Of a DNA stretch of 64,000 nucleotides, positions 51,140 through 59,161 are shown one piece after another; within the stretch, counting starts at the first letter, position 1; each line of letters opens with the position of its first letter. Under the pieces are notes generated by a model. The model saw nothing but the letters and a program-made list of their open reading frames with translations, had not been told where the DNA came from and did not search any database. The stretch lies in contig JAZTXD010000074.1 in assembly GCA_045636265.1 (NCBI GenBank), forward strand, positions 1 to 64,000, in the 5' to 3' direction. This stretch comes from Flemingiibacterium sp045636265. Lineage in GTDB: Bacteria; Bacillota; Clostridia; Oscillospirales; CAG-272. The position numbers were made by a program, and so were the translations under genes.

Positions 51140-51907
51140 ATGGCGGAGCGTTTTTTTGTGGAAAATCGCCGTCACATCGAGCAGTCGGAACGCGGATTCG
51201 CAGAGTCTATACTCGGTAATACATACACGGCGCGCATCTATTCAAAACACGGAAATCTTGCGCGCGGAACCGTTATGATAGACCACAAGGGTGCGGTGAA
51301 TGTTCACAGCGCATATGCGGTTACGGTGAACGACAGTGCGGACGGAAGCTTTTCGGGAACTGCGGTCGGTGTTCTTATAGACAAAACCACGGGTGGAGTC
51401 TGCGTAGTATTGGCAGAGGATGTAAACAGAACGTGGTATCAGTATGAAATTGCCGAGGCTATAGAATATTTTGCAGGCAACAGCGACTTCAAGATATACT
51501 GCCTGAGGGAAAAATCCTGCGGTGCGGTTGTGTTCACCGACGACGGCGGAACACGCAAATATCTCGTTATACGCATGAACCTCGGACACTGCGGACTTCC
51601 GAAGGGGCATATTGAAAAATATGAAAGCGAAGAGGTTACCGCAAAGCGCGAGGTGCGCGAGGAAACTGGCGTTGAAATAACGCTTGTTGAAGGCTTCAGA
51701 AAGGCTGTTGAATATTCGCTTACGGCGAAAACAAAAAAAGAGTCTGTATATTTCCTCGGGCGCTTTTGCGGCGATTCGGTGAAAATTCAGGAAGCCGAGG
51801 TAAGCTCATACCGCCTTTGCCCTTATGAAGAGGCAAGACGGCTTATTACATATGAAAATGACCGGGCAATTCTTGATGCGGCTGAAAACCTTCTTTCAAA
51901 CTTGTGA
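51140..51907 (+). CDS. Nudix hydrolase with an extra N-terminal domain
   Basis: A 255-residue cytosolic protein. The C-terminal 130 residues form a Nudix domain with the full box GHIEKYESEEVTAKREVREE followed by TGV, in which Gly, the Glu after five residues and REVREETG coordinate the metal ions; LPKGH just before it is typical of diadenosine tetraphosphate hydrolases. The first 120 residues are a separate domain with no recognised motif, rich in short beta segments (GNLARGTVMIDHKGAVNVHS) and ending with a stretch about GGVCVVLAEDVNRTW. The start ATG 51140 has GAGGAGGG upstream; the frame is open to 51083 but that start has no site. Substrate not predictable beyond nucleoside diphosphate-linked compounds. 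Confidence 0.87.
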   Translation: MAERFFVENRRHIEQSERGFAESILGNTYTARIYSKHGNLARGTVMIDHKGAVNVHSAYAVTVNDSADGSFSGTAVGVLIDKTTGGVCVVLAEDVNRTWYQYEIAEAIEYFAGNSDFKIYCLREKSCGAVVFTDDGGTRKYLVIRMNLGHCGLPKGHIEKYESEEVTAKREVREETGVEITLVEGFRKAVEYSLTAKTKKESVYFLGRFCGDSVKIQEAEVSSYRLCPYEEARRLITYENDRAILDAAENLLSNL

Positions 51908-51933
51908 TTTCGTATCAAAAAGTTATTTTATCA

Positions 51934-51962
51934 TTGACAAAGATTTGTATGTGTGGTATACT
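51934..51962 (+). promoter_or_regulatory. Promoter of the cytosolic glycosidase-like gene
   Basis: -35 TTGACA (51934-51939), 17-bp spacer, -10 TATACT (51957-51962) preceded by TGG, the same layout as in the array. Confidence 0.82.
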
Positions 51963-52005
51963 ACATATGCAAATCTTTTTTCTTTTAAAGGGAGGAAATA
52001 GCATT

Positions 52006-54177
52006 ATGAAAATGATGAATGACAAAATCATTATTGAAAATGAAAAATTTGTGCTGACACTCGGTGCTGACTGTGCGGCAGAGAGCCTTATTCTCAAAAA
52101 AGGGAATATTGAATGTCTCGCTGCAGGTGAGCGCGTGCCGTTCTTCGCGGTTACGGAAGAGCGTCCGTACAACAATGAAATAAAGCTCGCGCATCCCAAC
52201 AAGCGCACAACATTCGGTGCAAACCGTGTACGTCTTGAGGACGGCAAGCTTATAATCGGTTTTGAGCTTATCACATTCGAGGCTGTTGTCGATGTTACAA
52301 TAACACCTCACTACATAACCTTCGAACTCAGCGATTTCATCGTAAAGCCCGAGGACTTTGCAGGGCTCTTTATGTCACCTCCCCCCGTGTACGAGTTCCG
52401 TCTTGTACAGATCCCCGTTGCAGAGCGCGAGCATTTCGGTGAATGGCTCAACGTTATGTGGGATGAAGATGTTGCAATCAACGTTCTTGCAGCTTGTCCG
52501 TACCCGAGAATCGAAGCAGAAAAGCGAAAAGGCTTCAGAATCATGTACGGCGAATCCCTTCGCGACGTAAAGCTTAAAAATGTTGGCGTATCGCTTATCG
52601 TTGCGGCAAAGGACGAGCTTCTCGACGATATCGACGCACTTGAGCATGACTATGATCTCCCGCTCGGTGTTGAGAGCAGACGCTCCGGCACACTCATAAA
52701 CCACGCATATTACAGAGGCTACAGCAACTATGCAACTACCCTTGATGTTCACCTTGAAAACGCCAAGAAGGGCGGCTTTAAGTATATGCTGTTCTTCTAT
52801 GATTCAATCTTCAAGGAAACCGGACCTTACTCTATGAGCAGCAGCTTTGAATACCGTGACGATCTGCCGAACGGTAAGGAAGACCTCAAGAAGATGCTTG
52901 ACAGAGTAAAGGCAGAGGGCATTATTCCGGGTATCCATTTCCTGCACACCCATATCGGTATGAATACCAAATACTGCACTCCCGTTGCAGACCACCGTCT
53001 TAACACAACAAGACGCTTCACTCTTGCAAAGCCTATCGGTACAGACGACACCACGATCTACGTTGAGGAAAATCCCGAGGGAACCGTAATGGCAGATAAG
53101 TGCCGTGTGCTCATGTTCATGGGCGAGCTTATCTCCTATGAGTCCTACACAACCGAGTGGCCGTACTGCTTCAAGGGCTGTACACGCGGTTACAACAACA
53201 CCATCGTTAAGCCTCACGATATCGGTACTATCGGCGGTATCCTCGACATAAGCGAATTCAACGCTGTCAGCGTATATGCAGATCAGCGTACAAGCATTCA
53301 GGATGAGATTGCCGAGAAGCTCGCTGACTGCTACGATGCAGGATTTGAGTTCATCTACTTCGACGGCTCCGAGGGCGTAAACCCTCCCTTTGAGGTTAAC
53401 GTTGGACTCGCACAGTGGAGAGTTTACAAGAAGCTTAAGAAGAAGCCTATATTCTGTGAGGGCGCGGCGAAGTCGCACTTCTCGTGGCATATGCTCTCCG
53501 GTGGAAACGCATTTGACGTATTCCCGCCCGATATTTTTAAAGCGATGATCGTTGAGCATCCTGTAAGGGAAGCTAAAGCGATGCAGAATGACTTCACACG
53601 TATCAACTTCGGTTGGTGGTGGACAGAGGACTACTGCGGTCCCGACCATATCGAATACGGTACAAGTGTAGCTGCCGGATATGATTGCCCCGGTGCGTTC
53701 CTCGCAGGTAAGGTACTGTTCCCGAACCATCCTAACAGAGAGGATATACTTGAAGTATTCCGTCGCTGGGAGGATGTTCGCGAGATCGGCTTCCTCACTC
53801 CCGAAATGAAGGAAATGCTCAGAGATACATCCGTTGAGCACACGCTTCTCATTAACGAGAAGGGCGAATATGAGCTTGTTCCGTATGCGAAGGTTGATGC
53901 CGCGGCAGACGGAAGCCGTGATGTAAGCGTGTTCGTATTCGAGCGTGCAGGCAAGTCCTACGCTGTTTGCTGGTACAATGTAGCCGGCAGCGCGAAGCTT
54001 TCCATTCCGATCGGAAACTGCGATGCTGAATATATCGTAGACATCGGCAAGGAAGCGGTTGCGTTTGAGCGTAGTGGCGACAATGCGGTACTTCCCATTG
54101 AAAACAAGCGTTACCTCTGCACTTCGCTCACACTCGACGAGCTTACAAAGGCTGTTGAAAAATCCAAGTTGGTATAA
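52006..54177 (+). CDS. Large cytosolic glycoside-hydrolase-like protein
   Basis: A 723-residue protein without a signal peptide. The N-terminal part (about 1-215) is beta-rich, as in the sandwich that precedes the barrel of several glycosidases. The middle part (about 220-600) alternates strands and helices: YMLFFYDSIF, IIPGIHFLHTHIG, FEFIYFDGSEG (Asp453, Glu456), KKPIFCEGAAKSHFSWH, and FGWWWTEDYCGPDHIEYG. The acidic residues at strand ends suggest a retaining or inverting hydrolase, but I cannot assign a family. The C-terminal 90 residues form a small beta domain (VCWYNVAGSAKLSIPIGN). ATG 52006 has GGGAGGAAA upstream; an open frame reaching back to 51904 would span the promoter and is rejected. 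It could process imported oligosaccharides released by the secreted array (inference). Confidence 0.75.
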   Translation: MKMMNDKIIIENEKFVLTLGADCAAESLILKKGNIECLAAGERVPFFAVTEERPYNNEIKLAHPNKRTTFGANRVRLEDGKLIIGFELITFEAVVDVTITPHYITFELSDFIVKPEDFAGLFMSPPPVYEFRLVQIPVAEREHFGEWLNVMWDEDVAINVLAACPYPRIEAEKRKGFRIMYGESLRDVKLKNVGVSLIVAAKDELLDDIDALEHDYDLPLGVESRRSGTLINHAYYRGYSNYATTLDVHLENAKKGGFKYMLFFYDSIFKETGPYSMSSSFEYRDDLPNGKEDLKKMLDRVKAEGIIPGIHFLHTHIGMNTKYCTPVADHRLNTTRRFTLAKPIGTDDTTIYVEENPEGTVMADKCRVLMFMGELISYESYTTEWPYCFKGCTRGYNNTIVKPHDIGTIGGILDISEFNAVSVYADQRTSIQDEIAEKLADCYDAGFEFIYFDGSEGVNPPFEVNVGLAQWRVYKKLKKKPIFCEGAAKSHFSWHMLSGGNAFDVFPPDIFKAMIVEHPVREAKAMQNDFTRINFGWWWTEDYCGPDHIEYGTSVAAGYDCPGAFLAGKVLFPNHPNREDILEVFRRWEDVREIGFLTPEMKEMLRDTSVEHTLLINEKGEYELVPYAKVDAAADGSRDVSVFVFERAGKSYAVCWYNVAGSAKLSIPIGNCDAEYIVDIGKEAVAFERSGDNAVLPIENKRYLCTSLTLDELTKAVEKSKLV

Positions 54178-54182
54178 AAAAG

Positions 54183-54212
54183 ATCGCCACGGTGAAAACC
54201 GTGGCGATTTTG
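54183..54212. terminator. Bidirectional terminator between 52006 gene and trpS
   Basis: ATCGCCACGG with CCGTGGCGAT, a 10-bp perfect stem, TGAAAA loop, T-rich flank on both strands. Confidence 0.9.
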
Positions 54213-55298
54213 TTATGCCTTATACTTTTCAGCCTGGGAAGCGATGAGCGCTTCGTCATCGAAGTAGTTTATCTTCATTGCTGCCTTGACCTCGTCAAGC
54301 GTTGCGGCTGCGGCTGCACGTGCAATCTCGCTGCCTTTTTTGAGGATGTCGTAGACACCGGCGATGTCCTTCTGATATTCCGCTCTCTTTGCACGGATAG
54401 GCTCAAGCGTGGTTTCGAGAACGGCGAGCAGGAACTTTTTAACCTTAACATCTCCAAGTCCGCCGCGCTGATAGTGTTCTTTCAGCTCATCAAGGTTTGC
54501 GTAGTCGGGAAGGAACTCTGCGAAATGCTCGTCCTTTGCGAACGCATCAAGGTATGTGAACACAGTGTTGCCCTCGATCTTTCCGGGATCGGTGATCTTT
54601 ATGTGATCGGGGTCGGTGAACATGCTCATTACCTTGGTTTTGAGATCTGCCGAGGTTTCGGAGAGATAGATCGTGTTTCCGAGCGACTTTGACATCTTTG
54701 CGCCGCCGTCAATTCCGGGGAGTCTGCGACATGCCGCATCGGTGGGGAGAAGCGCATCCGGCTCAACTAAAACTTCGCCGTAAACATCGTTGAATTTACG
54801 CACGATCTCGCGTGTCTGCTCGATCATGGGAAGCTGGTCCTCACCTACGGGAACTGTTGTTGCCTTGAAAGCGGTGATGTCTGCCGCCTGGCTTATCGGG
54901 TAGGTGAAAAATCCTACGGGGATGCTCGTTTCGAAGTTGCGCATCTGTATCTCCGCCTTAACCGTGGGGTTGCGCTGAAGACGGGATACGGTTACGAGGT
55001 TCATATAGTAGAATGAAAGCTCGGTGAGCTCGGGAATCTGCGACTGTATGAAAAGGGTAGACTTCGTGGGATCAAGACCGCAGGAGAGATAGTCGAGCGC
55101 GACCTCGATGATGTTCTGGCGAATCTTCTCGGGATTGTCAGCGTTGTCAGTCAGCGCCTGCGCATCGGCGATCATGATGTAGGTTTTGTCAAAAAGACCG
55201 CTGTTCTGAAGCTCGACACGGCGGCGAAGTGAGCCGACATAGTGACCGATGTGAAGTTTTCCGGTGGGGCGGTCGCCCGTAAGTATGATTTTGGACAT
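54213..55298 (-). CDS. trpS: Tryptophanyl-tRNA synthetase
   Basis: TrpRS charges tRNA-Trp with tryptophan using ATP. The 361-residue product has both class I signatures: the HIGH motif in GKLHIGHYVG (residues 13-22) and KMSKSLGN (about residue 206). PVGEDQLPMIEQTREI in the middle matches the family; the C-terminal helical anticodon-binding part follows. The ATG at 55298 is used; the open frame continues to 55412 through the tRNA-Leu terminator region and is not coding there. The leader is short and shows no T-box or tryptophan attenuator. Confidence 0.97.
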   Translation of the reverse strand: MSKIILTGDRPTGKLHIGHYVGSLRRRVELQNSGLFDKTYIMIADAQALTDNADNPEKIRQNIIEVALDYLSCGLDPTKSTLFIQSQIPELTELSFYYMNLVTVSRLQRNPTVKAEIQMRNFETSIPVGFFTYPISQAADITAFKATTVPVGEDQLPMIEQTREIVRKFNDVYGEVLVEPDALLPTDAACRRLPGIDGGAKMSKSLGNTIYLSETSADLKTKVMSMFTDPDHIKITDPGKIEGNTVFTYLDAFAKDEHFAEFLPDYANLDELKEHYQRGGLGDVKVKKFLLAVLETTLEPIRAKRAEYQKDIAGVYDILKKGSEIARAAAAATLDEVKAAMKINYFDDEALIASQAEKYKA

Positions 55299-55329
55299 GG
55301 TTGTTATTCCTTTCCTAATTAAGCAGAAA

Positions 55330-55357
55330 ACAAAACGCCGCGCTGATGCGCGACGTT
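55330..55357 (-). terminator. Terminator or processing hairpin after tRNA-Leu
   Basis: On the minus strand CGTCGCGC and GCGCGGCG form a stem (one G-U) around ATCA, followed by TTTTGTTTT. It lies between tRNA-Leu and trpS; read-through into trpS is possible since no separate promoter for trpS was found. Confidence 0.7.
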
Positions 55358-55359
55358 CG

Positions 55360-55444
55360 TGGTGCGAGAAACGGGACTTGAACCCGTACGGTGTGAACCA
55401 CACGCCCCTCAAACGTGCGCGTCTGCCAGTTCCGCCACTCTCGC
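55360..55444 (-). tRNA. tRNA-Leu (anticodon GAG)
   Basis: An 85-base class II tRNA with encoded CCA. Acceptor GCGAGAG pairs with TTCTCGC, the T arm is GGGTTCAAGTCCC, the anticodon loop TTGAGGG gives GAG, and there is a long variable arm as required for leucine. Confidence 0.95.
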
Positions 55445-55476
55445 GAATTGTGTGGGGATTTCCTCACGACTTCTAT

Positions 55477-55505
55477 ATTATAGCACAACGAAAGAGGTTT
55501 GTCAA
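55477..55505 (-). promoter_or_regulatory. Promoter of tRNA-Leu
   Basis: On the minus strand: -35 TTGACA (55500-55505), 17-bp spacer, -10 TATAAT (55477-55482) preceded by TGC. Confidence 0.9.
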
Positions 55506-55562
55506 TAGGTTTTTGATAAAATTTTGAAATATTTTTGTACCTTTGCGAAAAGGGCATCACTG

Positions 55563-55591
55563 TTGACAAAACTGGCTCTGTGGTGTATAAT
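55563..55591 (+). promoter_or_regulatory. Promoter of the membrane-anchored protein gene
   Basis: -35 TTGACA (55563-55568), 17-bp spacer, -10 TATAAT (55586-55591). Confidence 0.85.
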
Positions 55592-55663
55592 TATTGGTGG
55601 GATAGACTCGTGTCCCTTGATGCTTAATAACCGAACTAAACGTATAATTTTGGGAGGAAGCAT

Positions 55664-56605
55664 ATGGCTATTGTGAAATTGTCAAAGAATAAAACTGTAG
55701 TTCTTATTATAGTAGCCCTCTTGCTGATTGCACTTATAATATGTGCAATTTATATGGCTCACTTGTTTTCCATTCCCAAAGGGACTAACTATTTTTCTAT
55801 GGATACATATTGTGCAACGGTAAACAGCAATGGAGAAATTCAGCGTACAGACGGATGGCTTAGTTTATCCGGAGGCTCGTTTGAAGATGCCGGAAACGGT
55901 TTTGAGTGGTGGATACGACTGTGGTGCTTCAGATTGCGTACTATTAACACAAAACCGGCAGATAAGCTTCCTACCGACGTGCAAATATTTGAGCTTTCGT
56001 TAAAGAATCATGACGGATCTTCATTTGAAGAAACATGGCGCAAATGTGTAGCGTACGACTTTTACACAAATCAATTATACGTTTGGGAAGACGGTAATTG
56101 GTATTATGCTAAAGAAAACAAGGCTCTCAATAAGTCAATAATCAATTTATTTGAGAGTAGAATAAAATTTGGCGGTGCTCGTATGTGGCGAGGACAGTCA
56201 ATCTTTGCTTTTGAAGAATTCCCTGAAGCCGATTTTGAAAATGCTACATTCCGCTATAATTTGTATTGGACGTTATTTCCAAAGCGCGGCGAAAATCCCA
56301 ACATACAGTGGGATGGTTTTAAAAATACCGAGATAAATCCGCCCAACTCGCGGGAGGACGCTGTTGCACTTGCCGCAAAAGAGCTTGGATATGACAATCC
56401 CGTGGCGGTGACTATGTATGATGAAACCTGCGGTTATTATATGGTGGAAATAGGCAACGATAATGGGAATGGAGCAATGCAGATCATTGACAATTTTTAT
56501 AAACCGATAGAACCGATTTATACGGTTGTCATTGATAACATGGGACGAACCGTCGAGGTATATGAAAACTTTACAAGAGGGCGTCCGTTCTTGCCGGAAG
56601 GCTAA
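55664..56605 (+). CDS. Membrane-anchored protein of unknown function
   Basis: A 313-residue protein with one N-terminal membrane segment (about residues 11-33, VVLIIVALLLIALIICAIYM) and the rest outside the cell. The exterior part is rich in Trp and aromatic residues (GNGFEWWIRLWCFRL, YVWEDGNWYYAK) and has a final section (about 215-300) that looks like a small alpha-beta domain: SREDAVALAAKELGYDNPVA, then YYMVEIGND and YTVVIDNMGRTVEV, reminiscent of a PepSY- or YcdB-like fold. No catalytic motif is visible and I do not recognise the family. Good GGGAGG site before the ATG. It has its own promoter, divergent from tRNA-Leu, and ends 29 bases before radA, so the two may share a transcript. Confidence 0.75.
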   Translation: MAIVKLSKNKTVVLIIVALLLIALIICAIYMAHLFSIPKGTNYFSMDTYCATVNSNGEIQRTDGWLSLSGGSFEDAGNGFEWWIRLWCFRLRTINTKPADKLPTDVQIFELSLKNHDGSSFEETWRKCVAYDFYTNQLYVWEDGNWYYAKENKALNKSIINLFESRIKFGGARMWRGQSIFAFEEFPEADFENATFRYNLYWTLFPKRGENPNIQWDGFKNTEINPPNSREDAVALAAKELGYDNPVAVTMYDETCGYYMVEIGNDNGNGAMQIIDNFYKPIEPIYTVVIDNMGRTVEVYENFTRGRPFLPEG

Positions 56606-56634
56606 AAAAACAACAATCCAACGGAGTAAAAAAC

Positions 56635-58047
56635 ATGAAAACACCAAAAACTATATTCATCTGCTCGGAGTGCGGGCATACCGAGTCAAAATGGTACGGC
56701 AAATGCCCGTCCTGCGGCGAGTGGAACACCATGGAGGAGGGCGATGCACCTATAGAGGCTGTATCATCTTCCGCAAAAATCAAGCGCATCACGCCGGAAT
56801 ATGAATCGGACGCCGTGTCCTTCGACGAGCTTGAACTGCCGTCATTTATCCGCTCTGGTACGGGTATGACAGAGCTTGACCGCGTGCTTGGCGGCGGTCT
56901 TGTGCACGGCTCTGTGGTGCTGCTTGCAGGTGAGCCGGGAATCGGTAAATCCACGCTGCTTTTGCAGATATCCTCATCGCTCTGCCGCTCGGATGACGGC
57001 TCAGAGCGTAAGGTATTATACATATCGGGCGAGGAATCGCAGGGACAGCTCAAGCTTCGCGCGAAGCGCCTCGGTGTCGGCGGCAAAAGCTTATATGTGC
57101 TGACCGAAACCAATGTGCGGCGCATAATGGAGCAGTGCGATAAAATTCACCCCGATGTCATTATCGTTGACTCCATACAAACGATGTACGATGAGCGTAT
57201 CGCATCGGCACCGGGAAGCATCGCGCAGGTTCGTGAGTCCGCGCTTGCGTTCATCGCAAAAGCGAAGAATGAGGGAATATCGGTAATCACTGTCGGACAC
57301 GTCAACAAGGAGGGCGGCATTGCGGGACCGAAGGTGCTCGAGCACATGGTGGATGCTGTGCTGTATTTCGAGGGCGAAAAGCTCCGTTCTTACCGCATAA
57401 TCCGCGCGATCAAGAACCGTTTCGGTTCAACGAACGAGATTGGCATGTTCGAGATGAGCGACGAGGGGCTTGTTGAGGTCACAAATCCGTCGGAAACATT
57501 GCTCGCAGGACGTCCCGTGGGTGTTTCCGGCAACTGTGCCGTATGCGTTATGGAGGGCACACGCCCGATAATCGCGGAAGTTCAGGCACTTGTTACGCAG
57601 ACGTCATACCCGTCGCCGCGCCGTACATCCAACGGCATTGACTACAACCGTATGTGCCTTATTTTGGCGGTGCTCGAAAAGCGCCTCGGTTACCGTTTCT
57701 CGATAAACGACGCATATCTCAACGTAATCGGCGGCCTTCATATCGACGAGCCTGCCGCAGACCTCGCCGTCGCGCTTGCGCTCATATCCTCGATCAAGGA
57801 CGAGGCTGTTGCGGACGATCTTATCGCCATCGGTGAGATAGGACTTGCCGGCGAATGCCGCGCGGTGCAAAATTTCGAGCAGAGAGTGTCAGAGGCGGTA
57901 CGCCTTGGATTTAAGAAGATAATCGTGCCGGCGCGCAACCTCGAGCTTCGCGAGCGTGCAGGCAAAAAGCTCAAGTTTGACGGCGCTGATATAATTCCGG
58001 TAAGAAGTATATTTGACCGCATTAATTGGACGGGCGGGGAAAAGTAA
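56635..58047 (+). CDS. radA: DNA repair protein RadA (Sms)
   Basis: RadA is a RecA-related ATPase that promotes branch migration of recombination intermediates. The 470-residue protein has the full set of features: an N-terminal zinc finger FICSECGHTESKWYGKCPSC (four Cys), Walker A GEPGIGKST (about residues 101-109), Walker B VIIVDSIQ, the RadA-specific KNRFGSTNEIG, and a C-terminal Lon-protease-like domain (about 340-465) that lacks peptidase activity in the family. ATG with CGGAG upstream, 29 bases after the preceding gene; shared hairpin terminator downstream. Confidence 0.97.
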   Translation: MKTPKTIFICSECGHTESKWYGKCPSCGEWNTMEEGDAPIEAVSSSAKIKRITPEYESDAVSFDELELPSFIRSGTGMTELDRVLGGGLVHGSVVLLAGEPGIGKSTLLLQISSSLCRSDDGSERKVLYISGEESQGQLKLRAKRLGVGGKSLYVLTETNVRRIMEQCDKIHPDVIIVDSIQTMYDERIASAPGSIAQVRESALAFIAKAKNEGISVITVGHVNKEGGIAGPKVLEHMVDAVLYFEGEKLRSYRIIRAIKNRFGSTNEIGMFEMSDEGLVEVTNPSETLLAGRPVGVSGNCAVCVMEGTRPIIAEVQALVTQTSYPSPRRTSNGIDYNRMCLILAVLEKRLGYRFSINDAYLNVIGGLHIDEPAADLAVALALISSIKDEAVADDLIAIGEIGLAGECRAVQNFEQRVSEAVRLGFKKIIVPARNLELRERAGKKLKFDGADIIPVRSIFDRINWTGGEK

Positions 58048-58052
58048 TGGAA

Positions 58053-58086
58053 AAGCGCACCTGCGACATCGCAGGTGCGCTAAATA
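58053..58086. terminator. Bidirectional hairpin between radA and the beta-propeller-like gene
   Basis: AGCGCACCTGCGA with TCGCAGGTGCGCT, a 13-bp perfect stem with a two-base loop. The T tracts on both sides are short, so it may be a weaker terminator. Confidence 0.75.
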
Positions 58087-58093
58087 TTTATTC

Positions 58094-58504
58094 TCACATA
58101 TTCCCATCCTCGGGATAACCGAAGAACACAATTTTCTGACCGTCCGCAGAAAACGGCATTGCGCCGATAGAACCGTCACATCCCATAAAGCGAACAAGTA
58201 CCTGTTCGTTGCCGCTCAGCGTGTTGCGAAGTACCATTTCACAATATCCGCGACCGTCGGTAAGTGGCGAGGTAAAGTTAAGGCGAACTGAATATTTGCC
58301 GTTGGGGGAAGTGCCTGCACAGCGTGTCGGCGGTTCTGATTTTGAGATGACACCGCTTATGAGGTCGATGCGCTTATATTTTTCGCCGTGACGGAAGACT
58401 ATTGAGTCCCCGTCAAATGAGGGCGAATCAGCGAGAAAACCAAACTCGGCAACGCGTATCTCACGCCCGTCAAGCGTTATGATGTTGAGAAATGACTTTG
58501 ACAT
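58094..58504 (-). CDS. Small WD40/TolB-like beta-propeller-repeat protein
   Basis: A 136-residue protein with repeats of the form SPSFDGDSIVFRHGEKYKRI, SPNGKYSVRLNF and MPFSADGQKIVFFGYPEDG, like the PD40 repeats of TolB-type propellers. It is too short for a full propeller; it may be a fragment or work as an oligomer. No signal peptide. The ATG shares its A with the TAA stop of the upstream mnmM gene (TAATG), so translation is coupled; an open frame back to 58564 lies inside mnmM and is not used. Function unknown. Confidence 0.7.
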   Translation of the reverse strand: MSKSFLNIITLDGREIRVAEFGFLADSPSFDGDSIVFRHGEKYKRIDLISGVISKSEPPTRCAGTSPNGKYSVRLNFTSPLTDGRGYCEMVLRNTLSGNEQVLVRFMGCDGSIGAMPFSADGQKIVFFGYPEDGNM

Positions 58505-59061
58505 TATCTGCTCTCGATTATGTAGAAGAATGGACTTGTGGGGGAGTTCACCATTTTGAAGCATGCCACGGTGTACTTTTTTCTATCGAGCAAGGCGAGG
58601 CGCTCGCCGACGAGTCTGCCCTCAATGTCGCCCTCGGCGTGACCGGGGTAAACGGCGATGAGGATTATCGCATCCTTGTCCATAAGGTCGATAGCGGCAT
58701 CAATGGCGGCAAGCGTGGTGTCGCGCATTGTGGTTATGGATTTGTCACTGCCGGGAAGATAGCCGAGGTTGAACATTCCTGCCTTTACCTTTTCGTTGAC
58801 AAAGTCTTTCACTAAGTGGTGGGACTTGTGGATAAGCGTATAGTTTTCCGGGCAGTTTGCCGCGGCGAGATTCTTGCGAGTTGACTCCACCGCCGCCTCC
58901 TGAATGTCAAACGCGTATACGTGTCCGGTGGGACCTACGGTTTTTGAGAGGAATTCTGTATCGTGTCCGTTGCCCATTGTGTAATCGACAGCAATATCAC
59001 CTTCACCTAAATGCTGGAGGATGAAGTATTTATGCATGTCAAGCAGATCTACCATTGCCAT
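58504..59061 (-). CDS. mnmM: tRNA methyltransferase MnmM (YtqB family)
   Basis: A 185-residue Rossmann-fold methyltransferase. The SAM site is VDYTMGNGHDTEFL (about 25-38), followed by VYAFDIQ with the acidic ribose ligand, then FNLGYLPGSDKSITT (about 98-112) and AVYPGHAEG (about 136-144). These are signatures of the YtqB family, shown in Bacillus and Staphylococcus to be MnmM, which methylates 5-aminomethyl-2-thiouridine at the wobble position of tRNA. It was formerly called a putative rRNA methylase. ATG with AGGAGA upstream and a promoter about 30 bases away. Confidence 0.9.
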   Translation of the reverse strand: MAMVDLLDMHKYFILQHLGEGDIAVDYTMGNGHDTEFLSKTVGPTGHVYAFDIQEAAVESTRKNLAAANCPENYTLIHKSHHLVKDFVNEKVKAGMFNLGYLPGSDKSITTMRDTTLAAIDAAIDLMDKDAIILIAVYPGHAEGDIEGRLVGERLALLDRKKYTVACFKMVNSPTSPFFYIIESR

Positions 59062-59094
59062 AGTGTTGTTCTCCTGAAATGTAGTGTTTTCTCA

Positions 59095-59123
59095 ATTATA
59101 CCACAACCGAATAGAAAAAGCAA
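59095..59123 (-). promoter_or_regulatory. Promoter of mnmM
   Basis: On the minus strand: -35 TTGCTT (59118-59123), 17-bp spacer, -10 TATAAT (59095-59100) preceded by TGG. The same -35 variant precedes proC. The -35 box lies in the tail of the upstream terminator. Confidence 0.7.
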
Positions 59124-59156
59124 TGGGTGAGGGAACATAAATTGTCCCTCACCCAT
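59113..59156 (-). terminator. Terminator after the Gfo/Idh/MocA gene
   Basis: On the minus strand ATGGGTGAGGGA and TCCCTCACCCAT form a 12-bp perfect stem, followed by TGCTTTTTC. Confidence 0.85.
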
Positions 59157-59161
59157 ATTTA

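Noticed and set aside
52804..53841. A 345-codon minus-strand open frame inside the glycosidase-like gene
   Set aside because: Shadow frame; the plus-strand product has a sound domain order and a good binding site, while the minus-strand product has neither.
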